A DNA stretch of 64,000 bases from Candidatus Babelota bacterium. Its GTDB lineage: Bacteria > Babelota > Babeliae > Babelales > Vermiphilaceae. The stretch's first letter is position 1. Each line of letters begins with the position of its first letter. The position numbers and the translations under genes are program-made. The notes beneath the pieces are model-generated. The model was not told the DNA's origin. It saw only the letters and a program-made list of their open reading frames with translations, and searched no databases. Below, in pieces: positions 57,117 through 64,000 of this stretch. The stretch spans positions 1 to 64,000 of the forward strand of contig RXKB01000016.1 of the NCBI GenBank assembly GCA_003963225.1, written 5' to 3'.

Positions 57117-59195
57117 TTAATTTTTAAACTCTTCTTCTAACCGTTCTACTTCTGCAAGATCAGATGCATCGAAAATACCATGCTCTTGTAAAATGTCACC
57201 AGCGATATTTTCAGTTGTAGCACCTAATTTCAATTTGTATGTTCGAATCACTTTGCCATTTGCATTACGTATAATTTCTACGTGGAACGTTCTGAACCCA
57301 TTATTTGGGGTTTCATTAGAAAGCTCAACCAGTTTTGGATAGTGTGTTACGGTAATAGACATTGAGTTAGGATTTTTTGCTAACTTTTTAGTGAACTGGT
57401 ACGCGCATGCTTGTCCCTTGCTAGGTGATGTTGAACGTAATATTTCATCAGCAATAGTAAATGCGTATTCATTTTCTTGTAACTGGTGAACGCTATTATG
57501 TAGTTCTGTTGCAAAACGTACTTCCGCATCAAACAATGAAAATCCTTGGCTAACATCATCTTGAATATCCATAAAGCAATTTATTTGTGCAAATGGACTT
57601 AAAATAAGTTGCTGTGCAGCACCAATGCCCAATGTTTGTGCAAGTAAAATATTATATATTAAGCCCTTAATAGTTGTTGTTTTACCGCCAGTATTTGGCC
57701 CGTGTAAAATAATATCTTTTTCAGAAGGAGTCATGAATAAACTGTTGCTGACTGCAGTTTCTTGGCCAACCATTGGGTTCCAGAAATCTACTGCTTCAAC
57801 ATATGGTCCATAATCAACAAACTCTGCAAAACAGAATCTGTTTTGTTTGTTAGCTGAAGATGTCATTAGTTGTGCAACACCATTATACATTTGCAACTTT
57901 GCCATTGCATACAAGATTGGCTCAAATTCTTGGCGTACATTCATAAATAGTTTATATGCGCATTTTACTCGGCCAAGGTAAGAGAGTTTTGAAGCCGTAC
58001 CTTTAAAAGTACTTGTTTTTAATAAATCAACTAACTGATTAAAATCTGCAGAATGTTTTGCTTTGTTATCAAGGTCAATAAGATGTTCTAATTCAGGAAA
58101 TGCTAAAGGATAATATAGATTGTTTTCTTTGAAACAACGCACAATGTTGCGTGTGTGTTCAAGATACGTAGCAAGATCTATAAAATGTTTTTGCATGTGA
58201 GCAAACCAATTTTCAATATTATACGTTTGTACGATGACTTGATAGAGTCCAAGGCTTATATAAGCAGTTCCAGCAGCGGTAGCTTTGGGATAATTGTTAA
58301 AAAGCCATTTATACAGAAAAAAACCTGAATTCAAAGCGTTTTTTGTCATTTCAGAAACCATTTTTACACGCGTTGCATATGGCATTTTTAAAACAGCTTG
58401 AAAATCTGTATTTTCTGAAATTGCAGATGGGCCGTATTTATTAATTAATTCGGGAGCAATTATAGCTTGTATCAATGTAAATAACGTGCCCAAGCCGGGT
58501 GATTTTAATTCAAGTAAGATAGGGTATCTGTTGAAAGGTTCAACAAGCTTGTTTATATTAAAAAAACGTGCGAACGGGCCCCCAAAATAGATGCCGTCTT
58601 CAATATATTTTGGTAACATTGGTTTATTGTTCCAAAAATTAAGTATTGATGTTTCTAAAGATGAGGTATTGACCAAAATTGTTTTTAAAGTTGCTGTTTC
58701 TCCAATAGTTTTAATTATTTGTTGTTTTTCCAATAAGGCATCTACTAAGGTGGTTGGATCGCTAAGTTCATAAAGTAAGGCGTTTTTCCCTAAAAATGAA
58801 GAAGAGGTAGTCAATTCACTTAATAAACTATGTTCTGCTTGAAACACATTTAATTTTTCTATTGCCTGAAGAGAAATAATACTATTGTTTTTACTATATT
58901 TTTTTTGTGCTTGATTAGCGATTATGTTATGAGCTACTTTTTCAATATCTGTATCAGGCATTTCTACTTTTTGTATTTTGAAAAGAAATGCAAGCATTTT
59001 TTTTTGTTCATCTTGTAGGTTAGCTGCCATGTCTGCAGCTGTTATTACTTTTTCAGGAAATTTTTTCAAATATCGTTTACTAATTGTTGCTTGTCTATTT
59101 TGAACTACGACATCTTCATCTTTACCCGATAAAGAATTTTTTGTGATTAATAATGCGAGCAATAAAAATTCAATTTTTATTGATTTGGAAATCAT
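57117..59195 (-). CDS. Exported MutS-family ATPase
   Basis: A 692-residue protein with AGGAGC before the ATG and a standard signal peptide (KIEFLLLALLITKNSLSG). The C-terminal part is a MutS-type ABC ATPase with Walker A GPNTGGKT (499-506), the MutS-specific DIQDDVSQGFSLFDAEV (about 543-559), Walker B IADEILRSTS (581-590) and the His switch VTHYPKL. Upstream it has a helical core like the MutS lever region but no mismatch-binding domain. MutS-family proteins normally act on DNA in the cytosol, so export is unexpected. The role is unknown. It is a single gene, convergent with tsaE. Confidence 0.88.
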   Translation of the reverse strand: MISKSIKIEFLLLALLITKNSLSGKDEDVVVQNRQATISKRYLKKFPEKVITAADMAANLQDEQKKMLAFLFKIQKVEMPDTDIEKVAHNIIANQAQKKYSKNNSIISLQAIEKLNVFQAEHSLLSELTTSSSFLGKNALLYELSDPTTLVDALLEKQQIIKTIGETATLKTILVNTSSLETSILNFWNNKPMLPKYIEDGIYFGGPFARFFNINKLVEPFNRYPILLELKSPGLGTLFTLIQAIIAPELINKYGPSAISENTDFQAVLKMPYATRVKMVSEMTKNALNSGFFLYKWLFNNYPKATAAGTAYISLGLYQVIVQTYNIENWFAHMQKHFIDLATYLEHTRNIVRCFKENNLYYPLAFPELEHLIDLDNKAKHSADFNQLVDLLKTSTFKGTASKLSYLGRVKCAYKLFMNVRQEFEPILYAMAKLQMYNGVAQLMTSSANKQNRFCFAEFVDYGPYVEAVDFWNPMVGQETAVSNSLFMTPSEKDIILHGPNTGGKTTTIKGLIYNILLAQTLGIGAAQQLILSPFAQINCFMDIQDDVSQGFSLFDAEVRFATELHNSVHQLQENEYAFTIADEILRSTSPSKGQACAYQFTKKLAKNPNSMSITVTHYPKLVELSNETPNNGFRTFHVEIIRNANGKVIRTYKLKLGATTENIAGDILQEHGIFDASDLAEVERLEEEFKN

Positions 59196-59377
59196 ACAGG
59201 GCTCCTAAACTGGCTTGATTACTTTAAAATGCATAATAGCAAAAATACGCAGCAAATTTTTTATAAGTAACAATAACAATAATAAATTTTAAATTTGTTT
59301 TTGCAAGCTTTTATTGCTTTGCAATGCAAGGCCTAAAAAGAATTTTTTATGAAAAAAGCATTAAAATATAAAAAAAG

Positions 59378-59405
59378 TTGAAATTAGCATAGAAAAAGAT
59401 ATGAT
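59378..59405 (+). promoter_or_regulatory. Promoter of the tRNA cluster
   Basis: TTGAAA at 59378-59383 and TATGAT at 59400-59405 are separated by 16 bases. Transcription would begin about a dozen bases before tRNA-Tyr. Confidence 0.55.
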
Positions 59406-59424
59406 AATGTGCGTAGTTTTAGTT

Positions 59425-59509
59425 GGTGAGGTTCCCGAGCGGCCAAAGGGGACGGACTGTAAATCCGTTGGCTCAGCCTTCGTAGGTTCGAATCCTACCC
59501 TCACCACCA
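59425..59509 (+). tRNA. tRNA-Tyr (GUA)
   Basis: A class II tRNA with a long variable arm. The acceptor is GGTGAGG/CCTCACC, the anticodon is GTA within ACTGTAAAT, and CCA is encoded. It is the first gene of the cluster. Confidence 0.96.
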
Positions 59510-59518
59510 GAAATATGT

Positions 59519-59594
59519 GCGGGAATAGCTCAATTGGTAGAGCGACAGCCTTCCAAGCTGTAGGTTGCGGGTTCGAGCCCCGTTTCCCGCTCCA
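59519..59594 (+). tRNA. tRNA-Gly (UCC)
   Basis: Acceptor GCGGGAA/TTCCCGC, anticodon TCC within CTTCCAA, and an encoded CCA. It begins nine bases after tRNA-Tyr. Confidence 0.96.
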
Positions 59595-59605
59595 TTAGCG
59601 TTTTT

Positions 59606-59681
59606 GCTGGCGTAGCTCAGTTGGTAGAGCAGCTGATTTGTAATCAGCAGGTCGCTGGTTCAAGTCCAGTCGCCAGCTCCA
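59606..59681 (+). tRNA. tRNA-Thr (UGU)
   Basis: Acceptor GCTGGCG/CGCCAGC, anticodon stem GCTGA/TCAGC around loop TTTGTAA (anticodon TGT), and an encoded CCA. Confidence 0.95.
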
Positions 59682-59735
59682 TAAGGTGAAAAAATAATAA
59701 TGTTTAAAAGTCATTTTAAAACTAAAAGTTGTTTT

Positions 59736-59762
59736 TTTACATTTTTTCTATTACCCTATGAT
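59736..59762 (+). promoter_or_regulatory. Possible second promoter before tRNA-Thr (GGU)
   Basis: TTTACA (59736-59741) and TATGAT (59757-59762) are 15 bases apart, about 35 bases before the tRNA. The spacing is short, so this is tentative. Confidence 0.3.
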
Positions 59763-59797
59763 AAATTATGCATGATAAGTGTGTGATAAGCGGAGGT

Positions 59798-59873
59798 GCC
59801 CACGTAGCTCAGTTGGTAGAGCACTTCCTTGGTAAGGGAGAGGTCACCGGTTCAATCCCGGTCGCGGGCTCCA
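59798..59873 (+). tRNA. tRNA-Thr (GGU)
   Basis: Anticodon GGT within CTTGGTAA, T arm CCGG-TTCAATC-CCGG, and an encoded CCA. The acceptor GCCCACG/CGCGGGC has one A-C mismatch. It lies just before rpmG. Confidence 0.95.
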
Positions 59874-59916
59874 TAAATATTTGTATGTACATGTTAACTA
59901 CATTGTTGGATTTAAA

Positions 59917-60075
59917 ATGGCGAAGAACAAAGTTATTACGCGTTTGGTTTGCGGAGAGTGCAAAGAGCGTAACTATACGCAACGCGTTTCCAAAAAAAGA
60001 GCTGTTGGTTCGCTTAAATTAAGTAAGTTTTGCCCAAAATGCCGTGTGCACAAGGAGCATAAAGAGAGTAAATAA
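59917..60075 (+). CDS. rpmG: Ribosomal protein L33
   Basis: A 52-residue large-subunit protein near the E site. It has the zinc-type Cys pairs CGEC and CPKC, so it is the zinc-binding form of L33. The ATG at 59917 follows GGATT; a longer frame from 59881 adds unlikely residues. It lies between tRNA-Thr and tRNA-Trp, ahead of secE. Confidence 0.96.
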   Translation: MAKNKVITRLVCGECKERNYTQRVSKKRAVGSLKLSKFCPKCRVHKEHKESK

Positions 60076-60081
60076 AAGCAT

Positions 60082-60157
60082 AGGCCAGTAGCTCAATTGG
60101 TAGAGTTGCAGACTCCAAATCTGCCGGTTGGGGGTTCGAGTCCCTCCTGGCCTGCCA
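60082..60157 (+). tRNA. tRNA-Trp (CCA)
   Basis: Acceptor AGGCCAG/CTGGCCT, anticodon CCA within CTCCAAA, and an encoded CCA end. It begins seven bases after the rpmG stop, so it is probably cut from the same transcript. Confidence 0.96.
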
Positions 60158-60201
60158 CTTATGCAAGCGTTACAAAAATTTGTGTTTAGAAAGGTTTCTA
60201 A

Positions 60202-60402
60202 ATGGCTGCAAATACAATAATTCAGTTTTTTCAAGAAGTTAGAACAGAGCTAGGTAAGGTTACATGGCCAGCGAAAGATGATTTTATAGGTTCGGTTATT
60301 GTGACATTTATACTGGTTACTTTTTTTGCAGTGTATTTGGGATTATTAGATGTTTGCTTTTCTATGCTTGCTCGATTTGTGTTTCGTTGGTATGGCGGTT
60401 AA
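60202..60402 (+). CDS. secE: Preprotein translocase subunit SecE
   Basis: A 66-residue single-span form of SecE, which clamps SecY in the export channel. The amphipathic helix FFQEVRTELGKVTWP is the family signature, followed by one membrane segment (VIVTFILVTFFAVYLGLL). AAAGG lies upstream. It is followed by nusG in the universal order. Confidence 0.96.
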   Translation: MAANTIIQFFQEVRTELGKVTWPAKDDFIGSVIVTFILVTFFAVYLGLLDVCFSMLARFVFRWYGG

Positions 60403-60428
60403 AAGCAATTTAGGTAGGTGTTAATTCC

Positions 60429-60959
60429 ATGAAACGTTGGTATGTGTTACAGGTATACCCAGGCTATGAAGAGCGCATAAAAAAAGAGATCGAAAACCTT
60501 GTTTCAAGAAAAGGCTTAGATGAGTTTTTTGGGCGTCTTTTAGTTCCGTCTGCCAAGCTTAAGCCTTTGTTTGATAGCGTTGCCGGCAACGCAGCTCAAG
60601 ATCAACAACTATTTCCAGGATATATTCTTATAGAAATGGAGCTAGTGCCGCAAGCAATGGGGTTGGTCTTAGGTAGTCCTAAGGTAGTTAAGTTTTTGGG
60701 TGGAGATTATCCAATGCCAATGTCTGCTAAAGAGATTAATCGTATTGATTCTCAGGTAAAAGGTGAAATAGCTGTTGGGCCAGAAAAAGAAGAATTTGTA
60801 GTAGGCCAATCAGTGGAAGTTGTTGACAGCTCTTGTCCGTTTACAGGGTTTGTTGGTGTTATTGACAAGGTTGATCGCAATAGTGAAAGGCTTACAGTAA
60901 TGGTAAGTATTTTTGGTAGAATGACTCCGGTAGAACTTGGGTTTCATCAAGTTAAATAG
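60429..60959 (+). CDS. nusG: Transcription factor NusG
   Basis: NusG binds RNA polymerase, links it to the ribosome or Rho, and suppresses pausing. The 176-residue protein has the NGN domain (RWYVLQVYPGYEERIKKEI, then LFPGYILIEM) and a C-terminal KOW domain (VGQSVEVVDSSCPFTGFVG). The length is normal. It follows secE by 26 bases and precedes rplK by 22. Confidence 0.97.
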   Translation: MKRWYVLQVYPGYEERIKKEIENLVSRKGLDEFFGRLLVPSAKLKPLFDSVAGNAAQDQQLFPGYILIEMELVPQAMGLVLGSPKVVKFLGGDYPMPMSAKEINRIDSQVKGEIAVGPEKEEFVVGQSVEVVDSSCPFTGFVGVIDKVDRNSERLTVMVSIFGRMTPVELGFHQVK

Positions 60960-60981
60960 ATAGTGTAAGGTGCACAGTATT

Positions 60982-61407
60982 ATGGCTAAAAAAATAAAAG
61001 TACAAATTAGACTTCTGCTTCCTGGTGGCGCAGCAACTCCAGCTACTAAAGCGGGCCCCGCGTTAGGTCAACATAAGGTTAACATTATGGAATTTTGCAA
61101 GCAGTTTAACGCAAGAACTGCTGATCGTAAAGGGCAAACAGTTCCTGTTGTTATTGTAGTGTTTGAAGATTTAAGTTTTGAATTCGAAGTAAAAACACCT
61201 CCGGTAACTGAGTTAATAAAGAAAAAAATAAATCTAACAAAGGGTGCATCTAGACCTCATGAGCAAAAAGTTGGCAAGTTAACATGGAAAGATGTTGACG
61301 AAATTGCTCATATCAAAATGCCTGATTTAAATGCTCATACTATTGAGGCTGCCAAAAGTATGATAGTTGGTAGTGCTAAAAGTATGGGTGTTGATATTGT
61401 TGATTAA
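60982..61407 (+). CDS. rplK: Ribosomal protein L11
   Basis: A 141-residue protein of the GTPase-associated centre. The N-terminus (KVQIRLLLPGGAATPATKAGPALGQ split by the conserved Pro and Gly) and the C-terminal RNA-binding domain ending SMGVDIVD are typical. The ATG at 60982 gives the normal length; the upstream GTG at 60970 would add four residues. Confidence 0.97.
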   Translation: MAKKIKVQIRLLLPGGAATPATKAGPALGQHKVNIMEFCKQFNARTADRKGQTVPVVIVVFEDLSFEFEVKTPPVTELIKKKINLTKGASRPHEQKVGKLTWKDVDEIAHIKMPDLNAHTIEAAKSMIVGSAKSMGVDIVD

Positions 61408-61425
61408 TTGATAGTGGGAAACATT

Positions 61426-62124
61426 ATGGCAAAAAGTGGAAAAAATCATCGTAAGATTGCATCTACTGTTTCTAGGGGAACAGTATTGGCAGTTAAAGAT
61501 GCTTTGCGTAAGATAAAATCTTTAGCGTATGCAAAGTTTGATGAGTCTGTAGATGTTGATGTAGTGCTTGGGATAGACGCTTCAAAAGGTGACCAAGCTG
61601 TTCGAAGCTCAACGCAATTGCCTCATGGAAACGGTAAAAAAAATCGTATTATTGTTTTTGCAAAAGGTGATTATGCAGAAGCAGCAAAAGTAGCAGGTGC
61701 TGATTATGTCGGCGCTCAAGATTTAATAGATAAAGTGCAGTCCGGATGGTTAGATTTTGAAATTGCGATTGCAACTCCTGATTTAATGTCTTCTGTGGGT
61801 CAATTAGCTAAAATTCTTGGGCCAAGAGGATTGTTGCCTAACAAAAAAGATGACACAGTGACCTTTGATGTTGCTCAGGCAGTTAAAAATTTTAAAAGTG
61901 GAAGAGTCCGCTTTAAAAATGATAAGCAGGGAATTGTCCATTTTTCTATTGGCAAAGTGTCGTTTGAAGAACAAAGACTTTATGATAACTTGTCTGCGTT
62001 TATAAAATCCCTTGTGCAAGCAAAGCCTTCAACTGCAAAGGGAAAGTTTTTAAAAAAACTTTCAGTTACGTCAACAATGGGCATAGGTATAACGGTTGAT
62101 CTTGAAGAGCTTTGTGCAGGATAA
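61426..62124 (+). CDS. rplA: Ribosomal protein L1
   Basis: A 232-residue protein of the L1 stalk. KILGPRGLLPNKK and GRVRFKNDK are signature motifs. The ATG at 61426 follows a GTGGGA; an earlier TTG at 61408 is not needed. In E. coli L1 also represses translation of its own operon, but no target is evident here. Confidence 0.97.
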   Translation: MAKSGKNHRKIASTVSRGTVLAVKDALRKIKSLAYAKFDESVDVDVVLGIDASKGDQAVRSSTQLPHGNGKKNRIIVFAKGDYAEAAKVAGADYVGAQDLIDKVQSGWLDFEIAIATPDLMSSVGQLAKILGPRGLLPNKKDDTVTFDVAQAVKNFKSGRVRFKNDKQGIVHFSIGKVSFEEQRLYDNLSAFIKSLVQAKPSTAKGKFLKKLSVTSTMGIGITVDLEELCAG

Positions 62125-62138
62125 GGTAAAGGAAAACC

Positions 62139-62663
62139 ATGAAAAGACAAGAAAAAGCTCAAGTTGTTGATTTTTTACATGCTTCGATGAAGCAAAATCA
62201 AGCTTCTTTTTTAATCAATTTTAAAGGGCTTACGGTAAAGCAGATGCAGCTTTTACGCCAAGAAGTTCGAACCACAGGAGGTCTTTTAAAAGTTGCCAAA
62301 GCGCGTTTAATTAAAAGAGCTGTTGTTGGTATTGATGGAGCCGATAGCTTGCATGCATATTTAAAAGATCAAATTGGTATTGTGTTTGCTTCCGAAGAAT
62401 TTTCTAATGTAGCTAAAGCATTATACGGATTTTCTAAGAAAAATGAATCATGTCAATTAGTTGCAGCATTATTAGAAAAAAAAGTTTTTGACAAAAATGC
62501 TGTAATGCGCATAGCGCAGTTGCCAACAAAAGAGGTGCTCATTGCTCAACTGTGCGGCGCTTTACAAGGCCCTGGAAGAAACTTAGCTTCTGTTTTTCAT
62601 ATAATGATTGTTCGTATGCTTTTTGTTTTAAAGCAGGTTGCTGAAAAAGAAGAAGTAAACTAG
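62139..62663 (+). CDS. rplJ: Ribosomal protein L10
   Basis: A 174-residue protein that anchors L7/L12 dimers to the ribosome. FLINFKGLTVKQMQLLRQEVR is split over the conserved N-terminal core, and the C-terminal helix binds L7/L12. AAAGGA precedes the ATG. Only 14 bases separate it from rplA, so the long L10 leader found in many bacteria is absent. Confidence 0.96.
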   Translation: MKRQEKAQVVDFLHASMKQNQASFLINFKGLTVKQMQLLRQEVRTTGGLLKVAKARLIKRAVVGIDGADSLHAYLKDQIGIVFASEEFSNVAKALYGFSKKNESCQLVAALLEKKVFDKNAVMRIAQLPTKEVLIAQLCGALQGPGRNLASVFHIMIVRMLFVLKQVAEKEEVN

Positions 62664-62749
62664 TGAGTGTAAAAAAAGTATATTTTCAGTAAGTATACAT
62701 AAAAAGTGTTAGTTAATTTATATAATTTATCTGAACTGTGGAGGCCGCA

Positions 62750-63133
62750 ATGGCAGCAAAGCACGAAAAATTAATAGAAGAAATTAAAGGTCTAACTTTA
62801 TTGGAAGTTAGTGATTTAGTTAAAGCGTTAGAAGAAACATTTGGTGTCTCTGCAGCTATGCCAACTGCGACCGTTGCTGCTGCTACTGTTGCGCCAGCTG
62901 CTCCAGCTGAAGCTGAAAAAGCTGCTTACAAGGTGACGTTGCAAAGCGTGGGCGCTGACAAAATAAAAGTTATTAAAACAGTTAAGGCATTGTTACCTAA
63001 CTTAAACTTAGCTGATGCAAAAGCCAAAGTTGAAGAGGCTCCTGCTGTTATTGCAGATTCAGTTCCAAAAGATGATGCGATGAAAATGAAAAAAGAGCTT
63101 GAAGCGGCTGGTGCTAAAGTTGAACTTGCTTAA
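62750..63133 (+). CDS. rplL: Ribosomal protein L7/L12
   Basis: A 127-residue stalk protein. The N-terminal dimer domain (KLIEEIKGLTLLEVSDLVKAL), an Ala-rich hinge and the C-terminal domain (KVTLQSVGADKIKVIKTVKA) are typical. The ATG at 62750 has GGAG upstream. A hairpin follows before rpoB. Confidence 0.97.
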   Translation: MAAKHEKLIEEIKGLTLLEVSDLVKALEETFGVSAAMPTATVAAATVAPAAPAEAEKAAYKVTLQSVGADKIKVIKTVKALLPNLNLADAKAKVEEAPAVIADSVPKDDAMKMKKELEAAGAKVELA

Positions 63134-63149
63134 CTAGCATTCTGTTAAA

Positions 63150-63181
63150 AAAGGTCAGTGCTAAAATTAGTGCTGACCTTT
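63150..63181 (+). terminator. Hairpin between rplL and rpoB, likely attenuator
   Basis: AAGGTCAG and CTGACCTT form the base of a stem extended by further pairs with two G-U wobbles. The T-run is short (TTT). Partial termination at this point would lower RNA polymerase subunit output relative to L7/L12, as is known in E. coli. Confidence 0.6.
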
Positions 63182-63245
63182 AATGCGTAAATAGTAGTTT
63201 TACATGTATAGAATGCAGAATAGCCTAGTTGTAAGGAGCTGATTT

Positions 63246-64000
63246 ATGTCTATTATTCGCACAGGTACTGTTCGTAAGCCGTTTGGTAAAATCAAAGATA
63301 TTGTGCCTATTCCTAATTTAGTAGAAATACAATCTTCATCTTTTAATGATTTTGTACAGCTTGATATGTTGCCTGAAGAGCGTCAAAATATTGGACTTGA
63401 AAAAGTTTTAAGAGATGTTTTTCCTATAGAATACGAAGGAAAGCTTTCTTTAGAGTACGTAAGTTATGAATTGGGTCAATGGGAATGTGCTTGTGGTAAA
63501 TTAACCGGTATTGTTAATCGTTATCAATGGATTTGTCAGGCTTGTAATGCACATGGTTGCTCACGATTAAAGTCAGCGATATGTCCAATATGTGCAAAAA
63601 AATCAGCCTTTTATAAAGGTTGCATCGATTGTTTGGCGCGTGTTTCCGTAAAATTACCTATGTCTCTAGATGAATGTCGAGTAAGCGGCCAAACATTTAG
63701 CATGCCGCTTAAGATTAAGATTCAGTTGGTAAGTTGGGAAGAAGACGAAACTGGCACTAAATGTGTTCGAGATATTAAAGAGCAAGACATTTTCTTTGTT
63801 GATTTGCCGATTATGGCAGATTTATATGAAGAAAACAATGTGTTTAAACTAGGTAGCCTAGGTACTTTTTTAATTAACGGCGTAGATCGTGTAGTTGTAA
63901 GTCAATTACATAGATCTCCTGGTGTTGTTTTTTCACAAAGTAAAAAGATAAAAGATTATCGTGGCAAATCCTATTACCTTGCTCGAATTATTCCTATGCG
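63246..64000 (+). CDS. rpoB: RNA polymerase beta subunit with Cys-rich insertion, 3' end outside window
   Basis: The beta subunit of RNA polymerase; about 251 codons are visible. AAGGAGC lies seven bases before the ATG. Known landmarks are VEIQSSSF, LEYVSYELG, VRDIKEQDIFF and VSQLHRSPGV. Between LEYVSYELG and LDECRVSGQTF, where E. coli has only a few residues, lie about 60 extra residues (centred on 81-129) with CAC, CQAC, HGC, CPIC and CIDC. This looks like one or two zinc-ribbon modules inserted in the beta1/lobe region. Confidence 0.96.
   Translation, partial: MSIIRTGTVRKPFGKIKDIVPIPNLVEIQSSSFNDFVQLDMLPEERQNIGLEKVLRDVFPIEYEGKLSLEYVSYELGQWECACGKLTGIVNRYQWICQACNAHGCSRLKSAICPICAKKSAFYKGCIDCLARVSVKLPMSLDECRVSGQTFSMPLKIKIQLVSWEEDETGTKCVRDIKEQDIFFVDLPIMADLYEENNVFKLGSLGTFLINGVDRVVVSQLHRSPGVVFSQSKKIKDYRGKSYYLARIIPM

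Noticed and set aside
59401..59598. A 65-codon frame on the plus strand
   Set aside because: It translates tRNA-Tyr and tRNA-Gly and is not a gene.
60019..60234. A 71-codon frame on the minus strand
   Set aside because: It is antisense to tRNA-Trp and the rpmG/secE ends, with no coding features.
62125..62138. L10 leader regulatory RNA before rplJ
   Set aside because: Only 14 bases separate rplA and rplJ, too short for the known leader.
1..64000. CRISPR arrays, insertion sequences, prophage or integrase genes
   Set aside because: No regularly spaced repeats, transposase or integrase motifs were seen.

Overview
The window is AT-rich DNA from a bacterium with a Gram-negative-type core: SecA, SecE, MurA and a Ddl for peptidoglycan, a SufS/SufU-like iron-sulfur pair, ClpB, and the secE-nusG-rplKAJL-rpoB block. 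About half of the roughly 56 genes encode proteins that start with a Sec-type signal peptide or N-terminal membrane anchor, and most of those have no recognisable function. Reduced repair enzymes, a fosfomycin-insensitive type of MurA, eukaryote-like F-box-type motifs in exported proteins and the size of the exported set all suggest an intracellular symbiont or parasite of a protist. The candidate phylum Dependentiae (TM6) fits best. That assignment is inference from overall character, not from a 16S gene, which is absent here.

Layout. 1-5700: exported proteins of unknown function around a mutY-like gene. 5772-8312: secA. 8313-9622: poorly coding DNA with strong hairpins and a frameshifted exported-protein pseudogene. 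9623-18824: a large exported protein, sufS, three exported proteins, a SufU-like scaffold, tspO, an AlkD-like gene and a DUF1398 gene. 18842-20756: a DUF1653 gene, three tRNAs (Ser, Arg, Ser) and glyA. 20935-34844: clpB without its N domain, a uvrC without its C-terminal HhH domain, priA and orn, mixed with exported proteins. 34911-37181: two D-Ala-D-Ala ligase modules fused in one gene. 37283-45195: two tandem paralogues with an FHD-x-x-H motif and two exported coiled-coil proteins with C-terminal membrane anchors, one of them frameshifted. 45235-51959: a sugar-enzyme cluster. 52054-59195: an exported metalloprotease, murA, atpG, a NYN protein, tsaE and an exported MutS-family ATPase. 59425-64000: tRNA-Tyr, Gly, Thr, Thr, rpmG, tRNA-Trp, secE, nusG, rplK, rplA, rplJ, rplL and the start of rpoB.

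The most striking system is the 45-52 kb cluster. A UDP-glucuronate 4-epimerase-like enzyme, two GT4-type transferases, a GT13-like transferase, a nucleotide-sugar transferase of the Nucleotid_trans type and a divergent fucosyltransferase-like protein all carry an N-terminal export signal directly before an otherwise intact catalytic domain. Such enzymes normally work in the cytosol, where nucleotide sugars are made. Finding the whole set exported suggests glycan assembly outside the bacterial cytoplasm, possibly with host nucleotide sugars.

Other points for follow-up are a Cys-rich, zinc-ribbon-like insertion in RpoB, an exported MutS-like ATPase, active/degenerate metalloprotease paralogues, F-box-like exported proteins, and a recurring Met (often Met-Glu) just after the signal peptide in ten exported proteins.
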